This document shows positions 20,193 to 30,612 of a stretch of 64,000 nucleotides of DNA, in pieces. The translations under genes and the position numbers were made by a program. The stretch spans positions 397,434 to 461,433 of the forward strand of contig JAGOQM010000001.1 in assembly GCA_017991555.1 (NCBI GenBank), read 5' to 3'. A model generated the notes under the pieces. That model worked only from the letters and a program-made list of their open reading frames with translations. It was not told the origin of the DNA and ran no database searches. Position 1 is the stretch's first letter. Each line of letters begins with the position of its first letter. This DNA is from Neisseriaceae bacterium (lineage in GTDB: Bacteria; Pseudomonadota; Gammaproteobacteria; Burkholderiales; Neisseriaceae).

Positions 20193-20452
20193 AAATAGCA
20201 CACGAAACCCATGATGCAGACGGTCGCTTTTACCTAGAAGAAAATGGCCAAGTGGTGGCCGAGCTTAATTATCGCTATTTAAGCCCAACCCAGATTGATG
20301 CCTACCGCACCCACGTCGATGATTCACTGCGCGGGCAAGGCGTGGCGGGCCGACTGTATGAAGCCCTCATGGCCTTTACGGAAGAAGCCCAGCTGACCGT
20401 AGAGCCTAGCTGTAGCTATATTGCCAAGAAAATGGGCCGTAGCGTCAGCTAA
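20189..20452 (+). CDS. Small GNAT-fold N-acetyltransferase-like protein
   Basis: This 87-residue protein has the compact GNAT core of the YjdJ/NATD1 type. It has a strand with AELNYRYL, the acetyl-CoA loop LRGQGVAGRLYEAL, and a terminal cysteine-containing CSYIAKKMGR segment. Substrate is unknown. Its ATG overlaps the pqiC stop, so it is translated as the fourth gene of the pqi operon. A long hairpin follows. A role in envelope maintenance is only suggested by position. Confidence 0.8.
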   Translation: MKIAHETHDADGRFYLEENGQVVAELNYRYLSPTQIDAYRTHVDDSLRGQGVAGRLYEALMAFTEEAQLTVEPSCSYIAKKMGRSVS

Positions 20453-20487
20453 ATCAAGCCGCTTGCTAAGCCCAGAGCGTCACAGCT

Positions 20488-20535
20488 CAGACACAAAAAA
20501 AGACATGCCCGAAGGCATGTCTTTTTTTGTGTCTG
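20488..20535. terminator. Bidirectional terminator between the pqi operon and the merR-like gene
   Basis: A perfect 22-bp stem (20488-20509 with 20514-20535) has a CGAA loop, and A-run and T-run inside the arms serve both strands. It separates two convergent units. Confidence 0.93.
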
Positions 20536-20540
20536 ATGGC

Positions 20541-20864
20541 TTAAACCAAAGCCGCTTCTAAACGCTTCAGAATGGCGCCAAGCTGCGCTTTCGCAGCCAC
20601 ACCATCAATCGCCGGCTCACCCGCAGTATCGAGCTGATCTAAGGTAAACGCATCCACGCTGGGCTCGAAGCTGGCGCGTAATTGACGGATTTTAAGCACA
20701 TCTTGACGAGAATAAACATTCCCTCCATAGCCCAACACCACCCCGTTTTGATACTGCCATTGTTCAAAATTGTGCGCATCAATTTGCGCCAAATCGCACA
20801 CTTCGGCGAGGGTGAAATAACGTTGTTGTGGCACCGGGGGTAAATGATTATTTTTGTTTTGCAT
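20541..20864 (-). CDS. MerR-family HTH protein at the end of the pheT-ihfA operon
   Basis: The protein is 107 residues. An N-terminal winged helix-turn-helix covers roughly residues 15-65 ([14 protein letters not shown] and [14 protein letters not shown]). A short tail replaces the usual effector-binding domain. This small MerR-like gene after ihfA is common in betaproteobacteria. I start it at the ATG at 20864, which overlaps the ihfA end by 17 bases; a TTG at 20876 would add four residues. No strong ribosome site is visible, which suggests translational coupling to ihfA. Its target is unknown. Confidence 0.82.
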   Translation of the reverse strand: MQNKNNHLPPVPQQRYFTLAEVCDLAQIDAHNFEQWQYQNGVVLGYGGNVYSRQDVLKIRQLRASFEPSVDAFTLDQLDTAGEPAIDGVAAKAQLGAILKRLEAALV

Positions 20865-21147
20865 AGTAGTTTTCAACCATACCTTTTAGTTTTTGGCTAG
20901 CGTGGAATGTCACCACGCGACGGGCGCTAATGGCCACTTCTTCACCAGTTTTAGGGTTACGGCCAGGACGTTGTGGCTTATCACGCAGTTGAAAGTTACC
21001 AAATCCTGAGATTTTAACTTCTTCACCTTGTTCTAACGTACTGCGAATTTGCTCAAAGAACATCTCAACCAGCTCTTTAGCATCATTCTTGTTAATACCT
21101 ACTTTGTCAAATAAAATCTCAGCCAACTCGGCTTTAGTTAGTGTCAT
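20848..21147 (-). CDS. ihfA: Integration host factor alpha subunit
   Basis: IhfA pairs with IhfB to bend DNA in transcription, replication and recombination. The 99-residue protein starts [12 protein letters not shown] and has the beta-arm region with [23 protein letters not shown], including the proline that intercalates DNA. Length matches the family. It lies downstream of pheT, as in many proteobacteria. The 91-bp gap to pheT contains a 10-bp hairpin (21182-21191 with 21209-21218). Confidence 0.96.
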   Translation of the reverse strand: MTLTKAELAEILFDKVGINKNDAKELVEMFFEQIRSTLEQGEEVKISGFGNFQLRDKPQRPGRNPKTGEEVAISARRVVTFHASQKLKGMVENYYAKQK

Positions 21148-21238
21148 GAAACGATTACCCTTATCAGTATTTATGTGCGACGGCGTAAAATATTATTTTA
21201 ATATCAACATTTTACGCCTGTATTTTAGTTTTTTTTGA

Positions 21239-23599
21239 TTAGTTACGCAAGTGGGCGTCGGCTAATTTTGCAGATTCAATTAATTTAGTGATTAATTGGT
21301 CCACTTCTTCGTCCACCAGGGTCTTGCTCATGTCTTGTAAGTGAATCGACACGGCCAAGCTTTTCATCCCAGCTTCTAAGCTGTCGCCTTGGTATAGGTC
21401 AAAAATACGAACGTCTTTGATCAGCTCGTGCTTGACCTGATTCAAGGCATCCAACAGGCTTTGGGCGCTTTGGCTTTGTGGCAACACAAAGGCCAGATCG
21501 CGGCGGCCAGCCTGATACTTAGAGGTGGCTTGATAAACCACTTTATCCTGAGCCAAAGTCGCGGCAAAATCCAATTCAAACACCACAGGTGCCTGAGGCA
21601 GATCATACTTATGCACCCAAGAAGGATGCAGCTCACCCATAAAGCCAACTTTACGGCCATCTAACAGAATATCGGCACAGCGGCCAGGATGCAGCGCTGG
21701 GTGCGTGGCCGCTTCAAAACGAATGGCCTTACCCGCCAATAGGTTTTCAACATCGGCCTTAACCGTGTAAAAATCCACTTTCGTGCTGGGGGCGCCCCAT
21801 TGCTCAGGCAAAACGCTGCCGTAGGCTAAAGCAGCCAGCTTTTCATTTTGCTCAAACTCGCCCTCTGCCGCTTTGGCGAACACGCGCGCCACTTCAAATA
21901 CGCGCACGCGGTTGTGCTTGCGGTTAAGGTTGGTCACTAAAGCGTCTACCAAACCGCCAATCAAAGTCGAGCGCATCACATTCATGTGGCTGGCAATCGG
22001 GTTTTTCAAACGAATCGGCTCATGGTTGGCGGCAAAATCTTGCTCCCAAGCTTCGTCCACAAACGCGTAGTTGATCACTTCTTGATACCCTTTACCGGCC
22101 ATTTGGCGATACACCAACTGACGTGGCTTTAGGGTTTCTGGCAATGGCAACATATTTAAACGACCATGCAGCTGATCACCAGGAATGTTCTCATAGCCAT
22201 ACACGCGCGCCACTTCTTCGATGAGGTCTTCTTCACGCTCGATGTCGAAACGGAAGCTCGGCGCAAAGGTGGCAAAACCTTCGCCGGTCACCTGTGGGTT
22301 TAAACCCAAATCGGTCAAAATGGTTTGAATTTGTTCGGCACTGATGTCGGTGCCCAAAATTTTATTCACCCGTGCGGTGCGCACGTTAACGGCGCCTTGC
22401 TGCGGTAGGTTGCCCAACACTTCCACTACGGGACCGGCATCGCCACCACAAATGTCAATGACCAACTCACTGGCTCGGGCCATGGCCAAAGCCTGTAGTT
22501 CAAAATCGACGCCGCGCTCAAAGCGGAAAGAAGAATCAGAACCAAAACCATATTGACGAGACTTGCCGGCAATGCTTTCCGGATTAAAGTAGGCAGACTC
22601 CAACACAATGTTTTGCGTGGCATCGGTCACCGAACTGGCTTCACCGCCCATTAGGCCGGCCATGCTCAGCGCCTGCTCTTCATCGGCGATCACCAAAGTA
22701 TTGGCCGCCAGGGTCACGGTTTTTTCATTGAGGCACTCAAGCACTTCGCCTTCATTTGCCATACGCACCACTAGATCACCTTGCAAGGTATCGGCGTCGA
22801 AGGCATGCATCGGCTGGCCCAGCTCTAACATCACGTAGTTGGTGATGTCGACCAAGGCGCTGATGCTGCGAATGCCAGAGCGCAATAAACGCTGTTTCAT
22901 CCAAGCAGGCGTGGCCGCTTGGGCATTCACCAGATTGATTTGACGGGTCAAGAAACGGCCACAGTGTTCTGGCGCCTCGATGGTGGCCTGAACCTGCTGG
23001 TCATGGCCAATGGCCACTTCTGTAATTGCCACTTCATTCACCGGCAGGTGAGTCAAGGCGGCGACTTCACGCGCAATGCCCCGAATGCTCAAGCAATCGG
23101 CACGGTTTGGGGTGATTTTCAAGGTAAACAAATCGTCATTAAGCTGTAGATATTCGCGGATGTCCATGCCCACTGGTGCATCGCTAGGCAAAATCAACAG
23201 GCCGTCCACGTCATCAGGCAAGCCCAATTCTTTGCCCGAGCACAGCATGCCGTTCGACACTTCGCCACGCATTTTGGTGGGCTTGATTTTGAAATCACCC
23301 GGTAACAATGCACCCGAAGTAGCGCAAGGCACTTTGGCACCCTCAACCACGTTGGGCGCGCCACACACGATTTGCACCAGCTCGCCGCTGCCAATGTCTA
23401 CCTGAGTAATGCGCAGACGATCTGCATTAGGGTGTGGCACCACAGATTTAACTTCGGCCACCACGACGCCGGTAAAGTCTGGCGCGGGACGCTCAGCCTC
23501 TTCTACTTCAAGTCCAGCCATCGTGAGGACATGAGCAAATTTGTCGGCTGCTAAGTTGGGGTTAACCCAAGTTTTTAACCAATCATAAGAAAATTGCAT
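21239..23599 (-). CDS. pheT: Phenylalanine-tRNA ligase beta subunit PheT
   Basis: PheT forms the alpha2-beta2 phenylalanyl-tRNA synthetase with PheS. The 786-residue protein has the expected modules in order. An N-terminal EMAP/OB tRNA-binding domain has HPNADRLRITQVDIG. The B3/B4 editing region follows near residues 200-400, then the B5 domain, the catalytic-like core, and the C-terminal ferredoxin-like anticodon-binding domain. Length agrees with bacterial PheT. The start is 10 bases after pheS ends. Confidence 0.97.
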   Translation of the reverse strand: MQFSYDWLKTWVNPNLAADKFAHVLTMAGLEVEEAERPAPDFTGVVVAEVKSVVPHPNADRLRITQVDIGSGELVQIVCGAPNVVEGAKVPCATSGALLPGDFKIKPTKMRGEVSNGMLCSGKELGLPDDVDGLLILPSDAPVGMDIREYLQLNDDLFTLKITPNRADCLSIRGIAREVAALTHLPVNEVAITEVAIGHDQQVQATIEAPEHCGRFLTRQINLVNAQAATPAWMKQRLLRSGIRSISALVDITNYVMLELGQPMHAFDADTLQGDLVVRMANEGEVLECLNEKTVTLAANTLVIADEEQALSMAGLMGGEASSVTDATQNIVLESAYFNPESIAGKSRQYGFGSDSSFRFERGVDFELQALAMARASELVIDICGGDAGPVVEVLGNLPQQGAVNVRTARVNKILGTDISAEQIQTILTDLGLNPQVTGEGFATFAPSFRFDIEREEDLIEEVARVYGYENIPGDQLHGRLNMLPLPETLKPRQLVYRQMAGKGYQEVINYAFVDEAWEQDFAANHEPIRLKNPIASHMNVMRSTLIGGLVDALVTNLNRKHNRVRVFEVARVFAKAAEGEFEQNEKLAALAYGSVLPEQWGAPSTKVDFYTVKADVENLLAGKAIRFEAATHPALHPGRCADILLDGRKVGFMGELHPSWVHKYDLPQAPVVFELDFAATLAQDKVVYQATSKYQAGRRDLAFVLPQSQSAQSLLDALNQVKHELIKDVRIFDLYQGDSLEAGMKSLAVSIHLQDMSKTLVDEEVDQLITKLIESAKLADAHLRN

Positions 23600-23609
23600 G
23601 TCGTCACCC

Positions 23610-24661
<1,052 letters not shown>

Positions 24662-24710
24662 TAATCTGAATGACATTTTGGCTTTGAAGCTAAGAAAATC
24701 GATTCACGAT

Positions 24711-24738
24711 AAAAAAGGGAGGCCGTTAAGCCTCCCTG
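24711..24738 (-). terminator. Rho-independent terminator after rplT
   Basis: On the minus strand, a stem with GGGAGGC and GCCTCCC arms (24730-24736 with 24717-24723) is followed by a run of six T. It separates infC-rpmI-rplT from pheST, so pheST may depend on readthrough or its own promoter. Confidence 0.85.
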
Positions 24739-24754
24739 AGAACTATCTCAGTCC

Positions 24755-25111
24755 TTATACCAGACTGGCTTTAGCTTTCTCAGCGATTTGAGCAAAGGCA
24801 GCTTTGTCAAATACAGCCATGTCGGCCAAAACTTTACGATCGATTTCAATTGATGCTTTTTTCAAGCCGTTCATGAATTTGCTGTAAGACAAACCGCACT
24901 CACGGGCAGCCGCATTAATACGGATGATCCATAGTTGACGGAATTGACGTTTACGTTGACGACGGTCGCGGTAAGCGTACTGACCAGCTTTCATGACTGC
25001 TTGTTTGGCAATACGATAGACGTTCTTGCGACGACCGCGGTAGCCTTTGGCTAACGCTATAACTTTTTTGTGACGAGCACGTGCGGTAACACCGCGTTTT
25101 ACGCGTGGCAT
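24755..25111 (-). CDS. rplT: 50S ribosomal protein L20
   Basis: L20 is a 118-residue, strongly basic protein needed early in 50S assembly, and in many bacteria it represses its own operon. The sequence begins [17 protein letters not shown] and ends with the globular RNA-binding part. Length is standard. It follows rpmI by 11 bases, the conserved pairing of the two genes. Confidence 0.98.
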   Translation of the reverse strand: MPRVKRGVTARARHKKVIALAKGYRGRRKNVYRIAKQAVMKAGQYAYRDRRQRKRQFRQLWIIRINAAARECGLSYSKFMNGLKKASIEIDRKVLADMAVFDKAAFAQIAEKAKASLV

Positions 25112-25122
25112 ATATTAACTCC

Positions 25123-25320
25123 TTAAGCGTATGGTAACATTTTAGAAATAGAAGCCATATCACGTGGGTTCACCATAGTGGTACCGCGTAATTGACGTTT
25201 ATTTTTTGTGGTGCGTTTGGTCAAGATGTGACGCTTAAAAGCGTGCGCACGTTTAACACCACCGTTACCTAGTACTTTAAAGCGTTTTTTCGCGCTCGAC
25301 TTGGTTTTCATTTTAGGCAT
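25123..25320 (-). CDS. rpmI: 50S ribosomal protein L35
   Basis: L35 is a 65-residue basic protein of the large subunit. I start it at the ATG giving [14 protein letters not shown], the family's standard N-terminus; an in-frame ATG at 25332 would add four residues. The sequence shows the usual [13 protein letters not shown] segment. It is followed closely by rplT. Confidence 0.97.
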   Translation of the reverse strand: MPKMKTKSSAKKRFKVLGNGGVKRAHAFKRHILTKRTTKNKRQLRGTTMVNPRDMASISKMLPYA

Positions 25321-25359
25321 GATCTGCTCCAATGAGTTTTTTAGATAAGATACAAGGTG

Positions 25360-25443
25360 GTTGGCAAGCCAACGCTTAGGGACCCATGCATCACGGTTTT
25401 TGTCGCAATAATAAAGATTGGCTAACGCGACGTTTAGCCAATC
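25360..25443 (-). promoter_or_regulatory. Two hairpins in the infC-rpmI gap
   Basis: The 137-bp gap between infC and rpmI contains two stems. A strong 10-bp stem pairs GATTGGCTAA with TTAGCCAATC (25416-25425 and 25434-25443) and is followed on the minus strand by TTTATTATT. A smaller one, GTTGG/CCAAC, is at 25360-25373. The first may be a partial terminator. By analogy with other bacteria, the leader could be an L20 binding region, which is inference. Confidence 0.45.
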
Positions 25444-25457
25444 CCGAGATTATAACG

Positions 25458-25976
25458 TTATTTTTTCTTAGGGGCAATCACCATAACCATTTGGCGACCC
25501 TCTAATTTAGGAAACTGTTCAACAGTACCGATTTCTTCTAAGTCAGCCTGAATGCGTTTAAGCAATGCCATGCCCAAATCTTGGTGGGCCATTTCGCGGC
25601 CACGGAAACGCAAAGTCACTTTAACCTTGTCACCGTCCGTTAAAAAGCGGGTAATGTTACGCATTTTAATGGCGTAGTCACCAGAGTCAGTACCAGGGCG
25701 GAATTTAATTTCTTTAACCTGGATCTGTTTTTGCTTTTTACGTGCTTCGTCACGTCTTTTGGCTTCTTCGTACTTAAACTTGCCAAGGTCCATTACCTTA
25801 CAAACGGGCGGCTTTGCATTTGGCGAAATCTCAACCAAATCCAAATCATGCTCTTCGGCCAAGGCCAAGGCTACTTTTAAATCAACGATGCCCATTTGTT
25901 CACCGTCGTGATTAATTAAACGCACTTCGTTGGCGCGAATTTCGCCATTGATTCGTGCTTCGCGTTCTTGGGCGAT
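25458..25976 (-). CDS. infC: Translation initiation factor IF-3, with an AUC start codon
   Basis: IF-3 keeps ribosomal subunits apart and checks the start codon. The protein is 172 residues, with an N-domain containing [16 protein letters not shown], a lysine-rich linker, and a C-domain with [15 protein letters not shown] and FRGREMAHQ. The family N-terminus ([12 protein letters not shown]) is encoded only if translation starts at ATC (25976-25974). AAAGGAG lies 8 bases before this ATC. The nearby ATG at 25983 is in another frame and too close to the ribosome site. Non-AUG starts underlie IF-3 self-repression in other bacteria. The first in-frame GTG would cut off 17 conserved residues. Confidence 0.93.
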   Translation of the reverse strand: MAQEREARINGEIRANEVRLINHDGEQMGIVDLKVALALAEEHDLDLVEISPNAKPPVCKVMDLGKFKYEEAKRRDEARKKQKQIQVKEIKFRPGTDSGDYAIKMRNITRFLTDGDKVKVTLRFRGREMAHQDLGMALLKRIQADLEEIGTVEQFPKLEGRQMVMVIAPKKK

Positions 25977-25997
25977 AGCTCATACTCCTTTAAATAA

Positions 25998-27914
25998 TTA
26001 GTCTACGGCAAGTGAAGCAGCAATTTCTTGTTTTAATTGTAGCAAGAATTCGCTCACGGTCAACTGACCCAAATCTTCGCCACCACGGCGACGAACGGCC
26101 ACTTTGCCTTCCTGTTGTTCCTTATCACCAATCACAATTTGATAAGGTAATTTTTGCAAGCTGTGTTCGCGGATTTTGTAACCGATTTTTTCATTACGTA
26201 AATCCAACTCAACCCTAAACCCAGCCGCTTTTAGTTCTGCCGCTAAGTCTTTGCAATAGGCCGCTTGCGCGTCGGTGATGTTCATGATCACCATTTGCAC
26301 AGGCGCCAACCACAGCGGGAATGCACCGGCGTGGTTTTCAATCAGCATGCCAATAAAGCGTTCTAATGAACCCAATACCGCACGGTGTAACATCACTGGG
26401 CGCTTACGGGTATTGTCTTCTGACACATACTCCGCATCCAGACGCTCTGGCAGCACCATGTCTAACTGTAGTGTACCACACTGCCAAGAACGACCTAAGG
26501 CATCCTTTACGTGGTACTCAATCTTAGGCCCATAAAACGCGCCTTCGCCAGGCAGCTCAGTCCATTCCATGCCACAGTCACGCAAGGCATCGCGCAGGCC
26601 ATTCTCGGCCAAATCCCAAGTTTCGTCCGATCCCGCACGTTTTTCTGGGCGCAGCGACAGCTTAATCGCCACATCGTTAAAGCCAAACTGACGGTATACT
26701 TTCATGATCAGTTGGTTAAACTCACGCGCCTCAGAACCAATTTGGTCTTCGGTACAGAAAATATGGGCGTCGTCTTGAACAAAACCACGCACGCGCATCA
26801 GGCCATGCAAAGCGCCAGAAGGCTCATTACGGTGGCAAGAGCCAAATTCTGACATGCGCAGCGGCAAGTCGCGGTAAGAGCGCAAGCCTTGGTTAAAAAT
26901 TTGCACGTGGCCGGGGCAGTTCATTGGCTTCACCGCGTAGTCGCGTTTTTCAGACTCGGTGGTGAACATGTTTTCTTTGTAGTTGTCCCAGTGGCCTGAC
27001 TTCTCCCACAGGTTACGGTCCATGATCATGGGCGTACGCACTTCTTTGTAGCCTGCCATGTCAAGCTCATGACGCATGTGCTGTTCAATGGTTTGCCACA
27101 AAGACCAACCTTTAGGGTGCCAAAACACCATACCCGGCGCTTCGTCTTGCAAATGGAACAAGTCTAACTGACGACCCAACTTACGGTGGTCGCGCTTTTC
27201 CGCTTCTTCTAAACGAAATAGGTAGGCTTTTAAATCGTCTTTACTGGCCCAAGCGGTACCGTAAATACGTTGCAACATTTCGTTGTTGCTGTTGCCGCGC
27301 CAGTAGGCACCGGCAACCTTCATTAACTTGAATACTTTCAACTTGCCAGTTGATGGCACGTGTGGGCCACGACATAAGTCGGTGAACTCACCTTCTTTAT
27401 ATAGAGACAGCACTTCGCCTTGCGGAATGTCGCGAATAATCTCGGCCTTGTATTTTTCGCCTTGATCTTCAAAAAACTTAATCGCGTCGTCGCGGCTCAT
27501 TTCAAAACGTTCAACGGGAATATCGGCCTTGGCCAACTCGCCCATTTTTTTCTCAATCGCCACCAGGTCTTCTGGGGTGAACGGACGCTCGTAGCTGAAG
27601 TCGTAGTAAAAACCGTCTTCAATCTCAGGCCCAATGGTCACTTGCGCCTCAGGGAATAATTCCTTTACGGCAAACGCCAATAGGTGAGCCGTTGAGTGGC
27701 GTAAGATGCCTAAGCCTTCGTCGTCTTTAGCGGTAATGATCGCCAAATGGGCGTCTTGCTCAATCACGTATGAAGTGTCTACCAGCTTGCCATCAACCTT
27801 GCCCGCGAGCGCTGCGCGAGCCAGACCCGTGCCGATAGACGCCGCCACATCATACACACTCACAGGGGCATCAAATTGGCGAACGGAACCGTCCGGTAAG
27901 GTAACATTAAGCAT
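25998..27914 (-). CDS. thrS: Threonine-tRNA ligase
   Basis: ThrS charges tRNA-Thr and edits mischarged serine. The 638-residue protein has, in order, a TGS domain (residues about 1-60), the editing domain with the HSTAHLL and [10 protein letters not shown] metal/editing motifs, the class II core with MNCPGH (zinc-ligand cysteine), and the C-terminal anticodon-binding domain. Length matches the family (about 640). It heads the infC operon, and AGGAG precedes the ATG. Two tRNA-Val genes lie just upstream on the same strand. Confidence 0.98.
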   Translation of the reverse strand: MLNVTLPDGSVRQFDAPVSVYDVAASIGTGLARAALAGKVDGKLVDTSYVIEQDAHLAIITAKDDEGLGILRHSTAHLLAFAVKELFPEAQVTIGPEIEDGFYYDFSYERPFTPEDLVAIEKKMGELAKADIPVERFEMSRDDAIKFFEDQGEKYKAEIIRDIPQGEVLSLYKEGEFTDLCRGPHVPSTGKLKVFKLMKVAGAYWRGNSNNEMLQRIYGTAWASKDDLKAYLFRLEEAEKRDHRKLGRQLDLFHLQDEAPGMVFWHPKGWSLWQTIEQHMRHELDMAGYKEVRTPMIMDRNLWEKSGHWDNYKENMFTTESEKRDYAVKPMNCPGHVQIFNQGLRSYRDLPLRMSEFGSCHRNEPSGALHGLMRVRGFVQDDAHIFCTEDQIGSEAREFNQLIMKVYRQFGFNDVAIKLSLRPEKRAGSDETWDLAENGLRDALRDCGMEWTELPGEGAFYGPKIEYHVKDALGRSWQCGTLQLDMVLPERLDAEYVSEDNTRKRPVMLHRAVLGSLERFIGMLIENHAGAFPLWLAPVQMVIMNITDAQAAYCKDLAAELKAAGFRVELDLRNEKIGYKIREHSLQKLPYQIVIGDKEQQEGKVAVRRRGGEDLGQLTVSEFLLQLKQEIAASLAVD

Positions 27915-27966
27915 GCAAAAACACTCCTAAAACAAAAGCCGTCAAAAAAAGTTATTCGTGGTCTAT

Positions 27967-28043
27967 TGGTAGGCACGATTGGATTCGAACCAACGACCCC
28001 CACCATGTCAAGGTGGTGCTCTAACCAACTGAGCTACGTGCCT
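27967..28043 (-). tRNA. tRNA-Val (anticodon GAC), copy 1
   Basis: Read on the minus strand, a 7-bp acceptor stem AGGCACG/CGTGCCT, a D-arm GCTC...GAGC, an anticodon stem CCACC/GGTGG with loop TTGACAT (anticodon GAC), and a T-arm with GTTCGAA... are all present. CCA is encoded. The arms match the E. coli tRNA-Val(GAC) pattern. It lies 52 bases upstream of thrS. Confidence 0.96.
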
Positions 28044-28079
28044 ATAGGCCCCACAAAGTTTGGATGTACTGTTCATTAA

Positions 28080-28156
28080 TGGTAGGCACGATCGGATTCG
28101 AACCAACGACCCCCACCATGTCAAGGTGGTGCTCTAACCAACTGAGCTACGTGCCT
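28080..28156 (-). tRNA. tRNA-Val (anticodon GAC), copy 2
   Basis: This copy is identical to the neighbouring tRNA-Val(GAC) except for one base in the 3' side of the T-stem (CCGAT instead of CCAAT), which makes a U-G pair. CCA is encoded. The two copies are separated by 36 bases and are likely processed from one transcript. Confidence 0.96.
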
Positions 28157-28270
28157 ACTGAACCAACTCTTTAAGCGATGCTGTTTTTTGCTCTTTAACC
28201 GGCGTCGCTAAAACGCCACATTCATTCAAGCAACAACAAAAAACAGCCTCCTTAGAGAGACTAGAGCGTG

Positions 28271-28300
28271 ATTGTACCCCACATAAAAAAGCTTTTGCAA
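28271..28300 (-). promoter_or_regulatory. Putative promoter of the tRNA-Val pair (and possibly thrS operon)
   Basis: On the minus strand, TTGCAA (28300-28295), an 18-base spacer and TACAAT (28276-28271) lie about 115 bases before the first tRNA. No clear terminator separates the tRNAs from thrS, so readthrough into the operon is possible. The 287-bp gap 28157-28443 otherwise shows no gene. Confidence 0.5.
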
Positions 28301-28443
28301 GAAAATAGGCGCATCAGCCCTGTTATTCTGTCATATTCACGATAAACCGAGCATTCTCTGGGCAAACTTGACCTAAAACACATGATTCAGCCCATAATTC
28401 ATGCTATACCTAACCTTATCCATAACCCAGAAGGATGCCGCCA

Positions 28444-28905
28444 ATGACCCTTACCTGGCAAACCCTGTCGTTTGATCAACTCAGCACCGCCACTCTATAC
28501 CAGTTCTTGCGCCTACGCGTTGAGGTGTTCGTGGTGGAACAAAACTGTGCTTATCCCGACCTGGATGGCAAAGACACCCATCCCGACAGCCTTCACCTCC
28601 TAGGCTTAGACCAGCACGGCACGCTGGCGGCCTACGCCCGCCTCCTCCCGCCTCAGCTCAGCTATCCGCAGCCCAGCATTGGCCGCGTCGCCATTGCCGA
28701 ACCGTTTCGCGGCAGCGGCTTAGGCCATGGACTCATTCAAGAGGCCGTCCGCCAAACCCAGGCGGCCTGGCCCGAGCAAGACATCCAAATCGGGGCCCAA
28801 CTGTACCTCCAGCCTTTTTATGAAGCCCACGGCTTTATGGCGGTCTCCGGCCCCTACCTAGAAGATGAGATCCCCCACATCGACATGATTAAACCCTACG
28901 CATAA
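28444..28905 (+). CDS. elaA: ElaA-family GNAT acetyltransferase
   Basis: This 153-residue GNAT protein has the ElaA pattern: LRVEVFVVEQNCAYPDLDGKD near the N-terminus, then the acetyl-CoA binding RVAIAEPFRGSGLGHGLI, and a C-terminal FYEAHGFMAVSGPYLEDEIPHI. ElaA substrates are not known. I start at the ATG at 28444, which has AAGGA 8 bases upstream; the earlier ATG at 28435 overlaps that ribosome site. It is followed by tgt, which has its own promoter. Confidence 0.88.
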   Translation: MTLTWQTLSFDQLSTATLYQFLRLRVEVFVVEQNCAYPDLDGKDTHPDSLHLLGLDQHGTLAAYARLLPPQLSYPQPSIGRVAIAEPFRGSGLGHGLIQEAVRQTQAAWPEQDIQIGAQLYLQPFYEAHGFMAVSGPYLEDEIPHIDMIKPYA

Positions 28906-30102
<1,197 letters not shown>

Positions 30103-30189
30103 CGATTGAGGCACCACAAGATTATTGAGTTTATTCCAGCGGTTTTTTTTGGATTTTAAAAAAGAGCCGTTGAATATTGACAAAATGAC

Positions 30190-30235
30190 TTGGAAAATTG
30201 GGCTTCCCCCTATAAAATAGCCCATTGTTTATAAT
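30190..30235 (+). promoter_or_regulatory. Promoter region of yajC-secD-secF
   Basis: TTGGAA (30190-30195), a 17-base spacer and TAAAAT (30213-30218) make a plausible promoter. A second -10-like TATAAT occurs at 30230-30235. A 6-bp inverted repeat, TGGGCT (30199-30204) with AGCCCA (30219-30224), spans the first -10. Confidence 0.4.
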
Positions 30236-30255
30236 TTTGACGTACAGGAAAAAAG

Positions 30256-30555
30256 ATGATCGATTTTGCATACGCCGCTGACGCCGCTAGCTCTAGCAGC
30301 TTGATTGCTCAGTTTGCCCCATTAGTGTTGATTTTGGTGGTGTTTTATTTCTTAATCATGCGCCCTCAGCAAAAGAAATTTAAAAACCATCAAAAAATGA
30401 TTTCAGAACTAACTCGCGGCACCAAAGTGATCACCAGCTCAGGCATCGTTGGCAAAATCACCAAGGTAGACGAACGTTTCTTTACCATTGAAATTGCTTC
30501 AGGTGTCGAAGTTCAAATCGAACGTACCGCCATCGCCAGCGTAGTGGAAAACTAA
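30256..30555 (+). CDS. yajC: Preprotein translocase accessory subunit YajC
   Basis: YajC is a small inner-membrane protein associated with SecDF. The 99-residue chain has one membrane helix (about residues 18-38, with LVFYFLIMRPQQKK at its cytoplasmic edge) and a soluble tail with GTKVITSSGIVGKI. AGGA precedes the ATG. A short GC-rich hairpin (GCCGCA/TGCGGC at 30572-30588) lies between it and secD and may moderate transcription. Confidence 0.95.
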   Translation: MIDFAYAADAASSSSLIAQFAPLVLILVVFYFLIMRPQQKKFKNHQKMISELTRGTKVITSSGIVGKITKVDERFFTIEIASGVEVQIERTAIASVVEN

Positions 30556-30612
30556 AAAACCACGTTTTATGGCCGCACTCGTTGCGGCTTATTGCTTTTT
30601 GTAAGGTTGACA

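Noticed and set aside
21182..21218. Terminator between pheT and ihfA
   Set aside because: A 10-bp hairpin is present, but on the strand of the operon it lacks a T-run; it is noted only in the ihfA entry.
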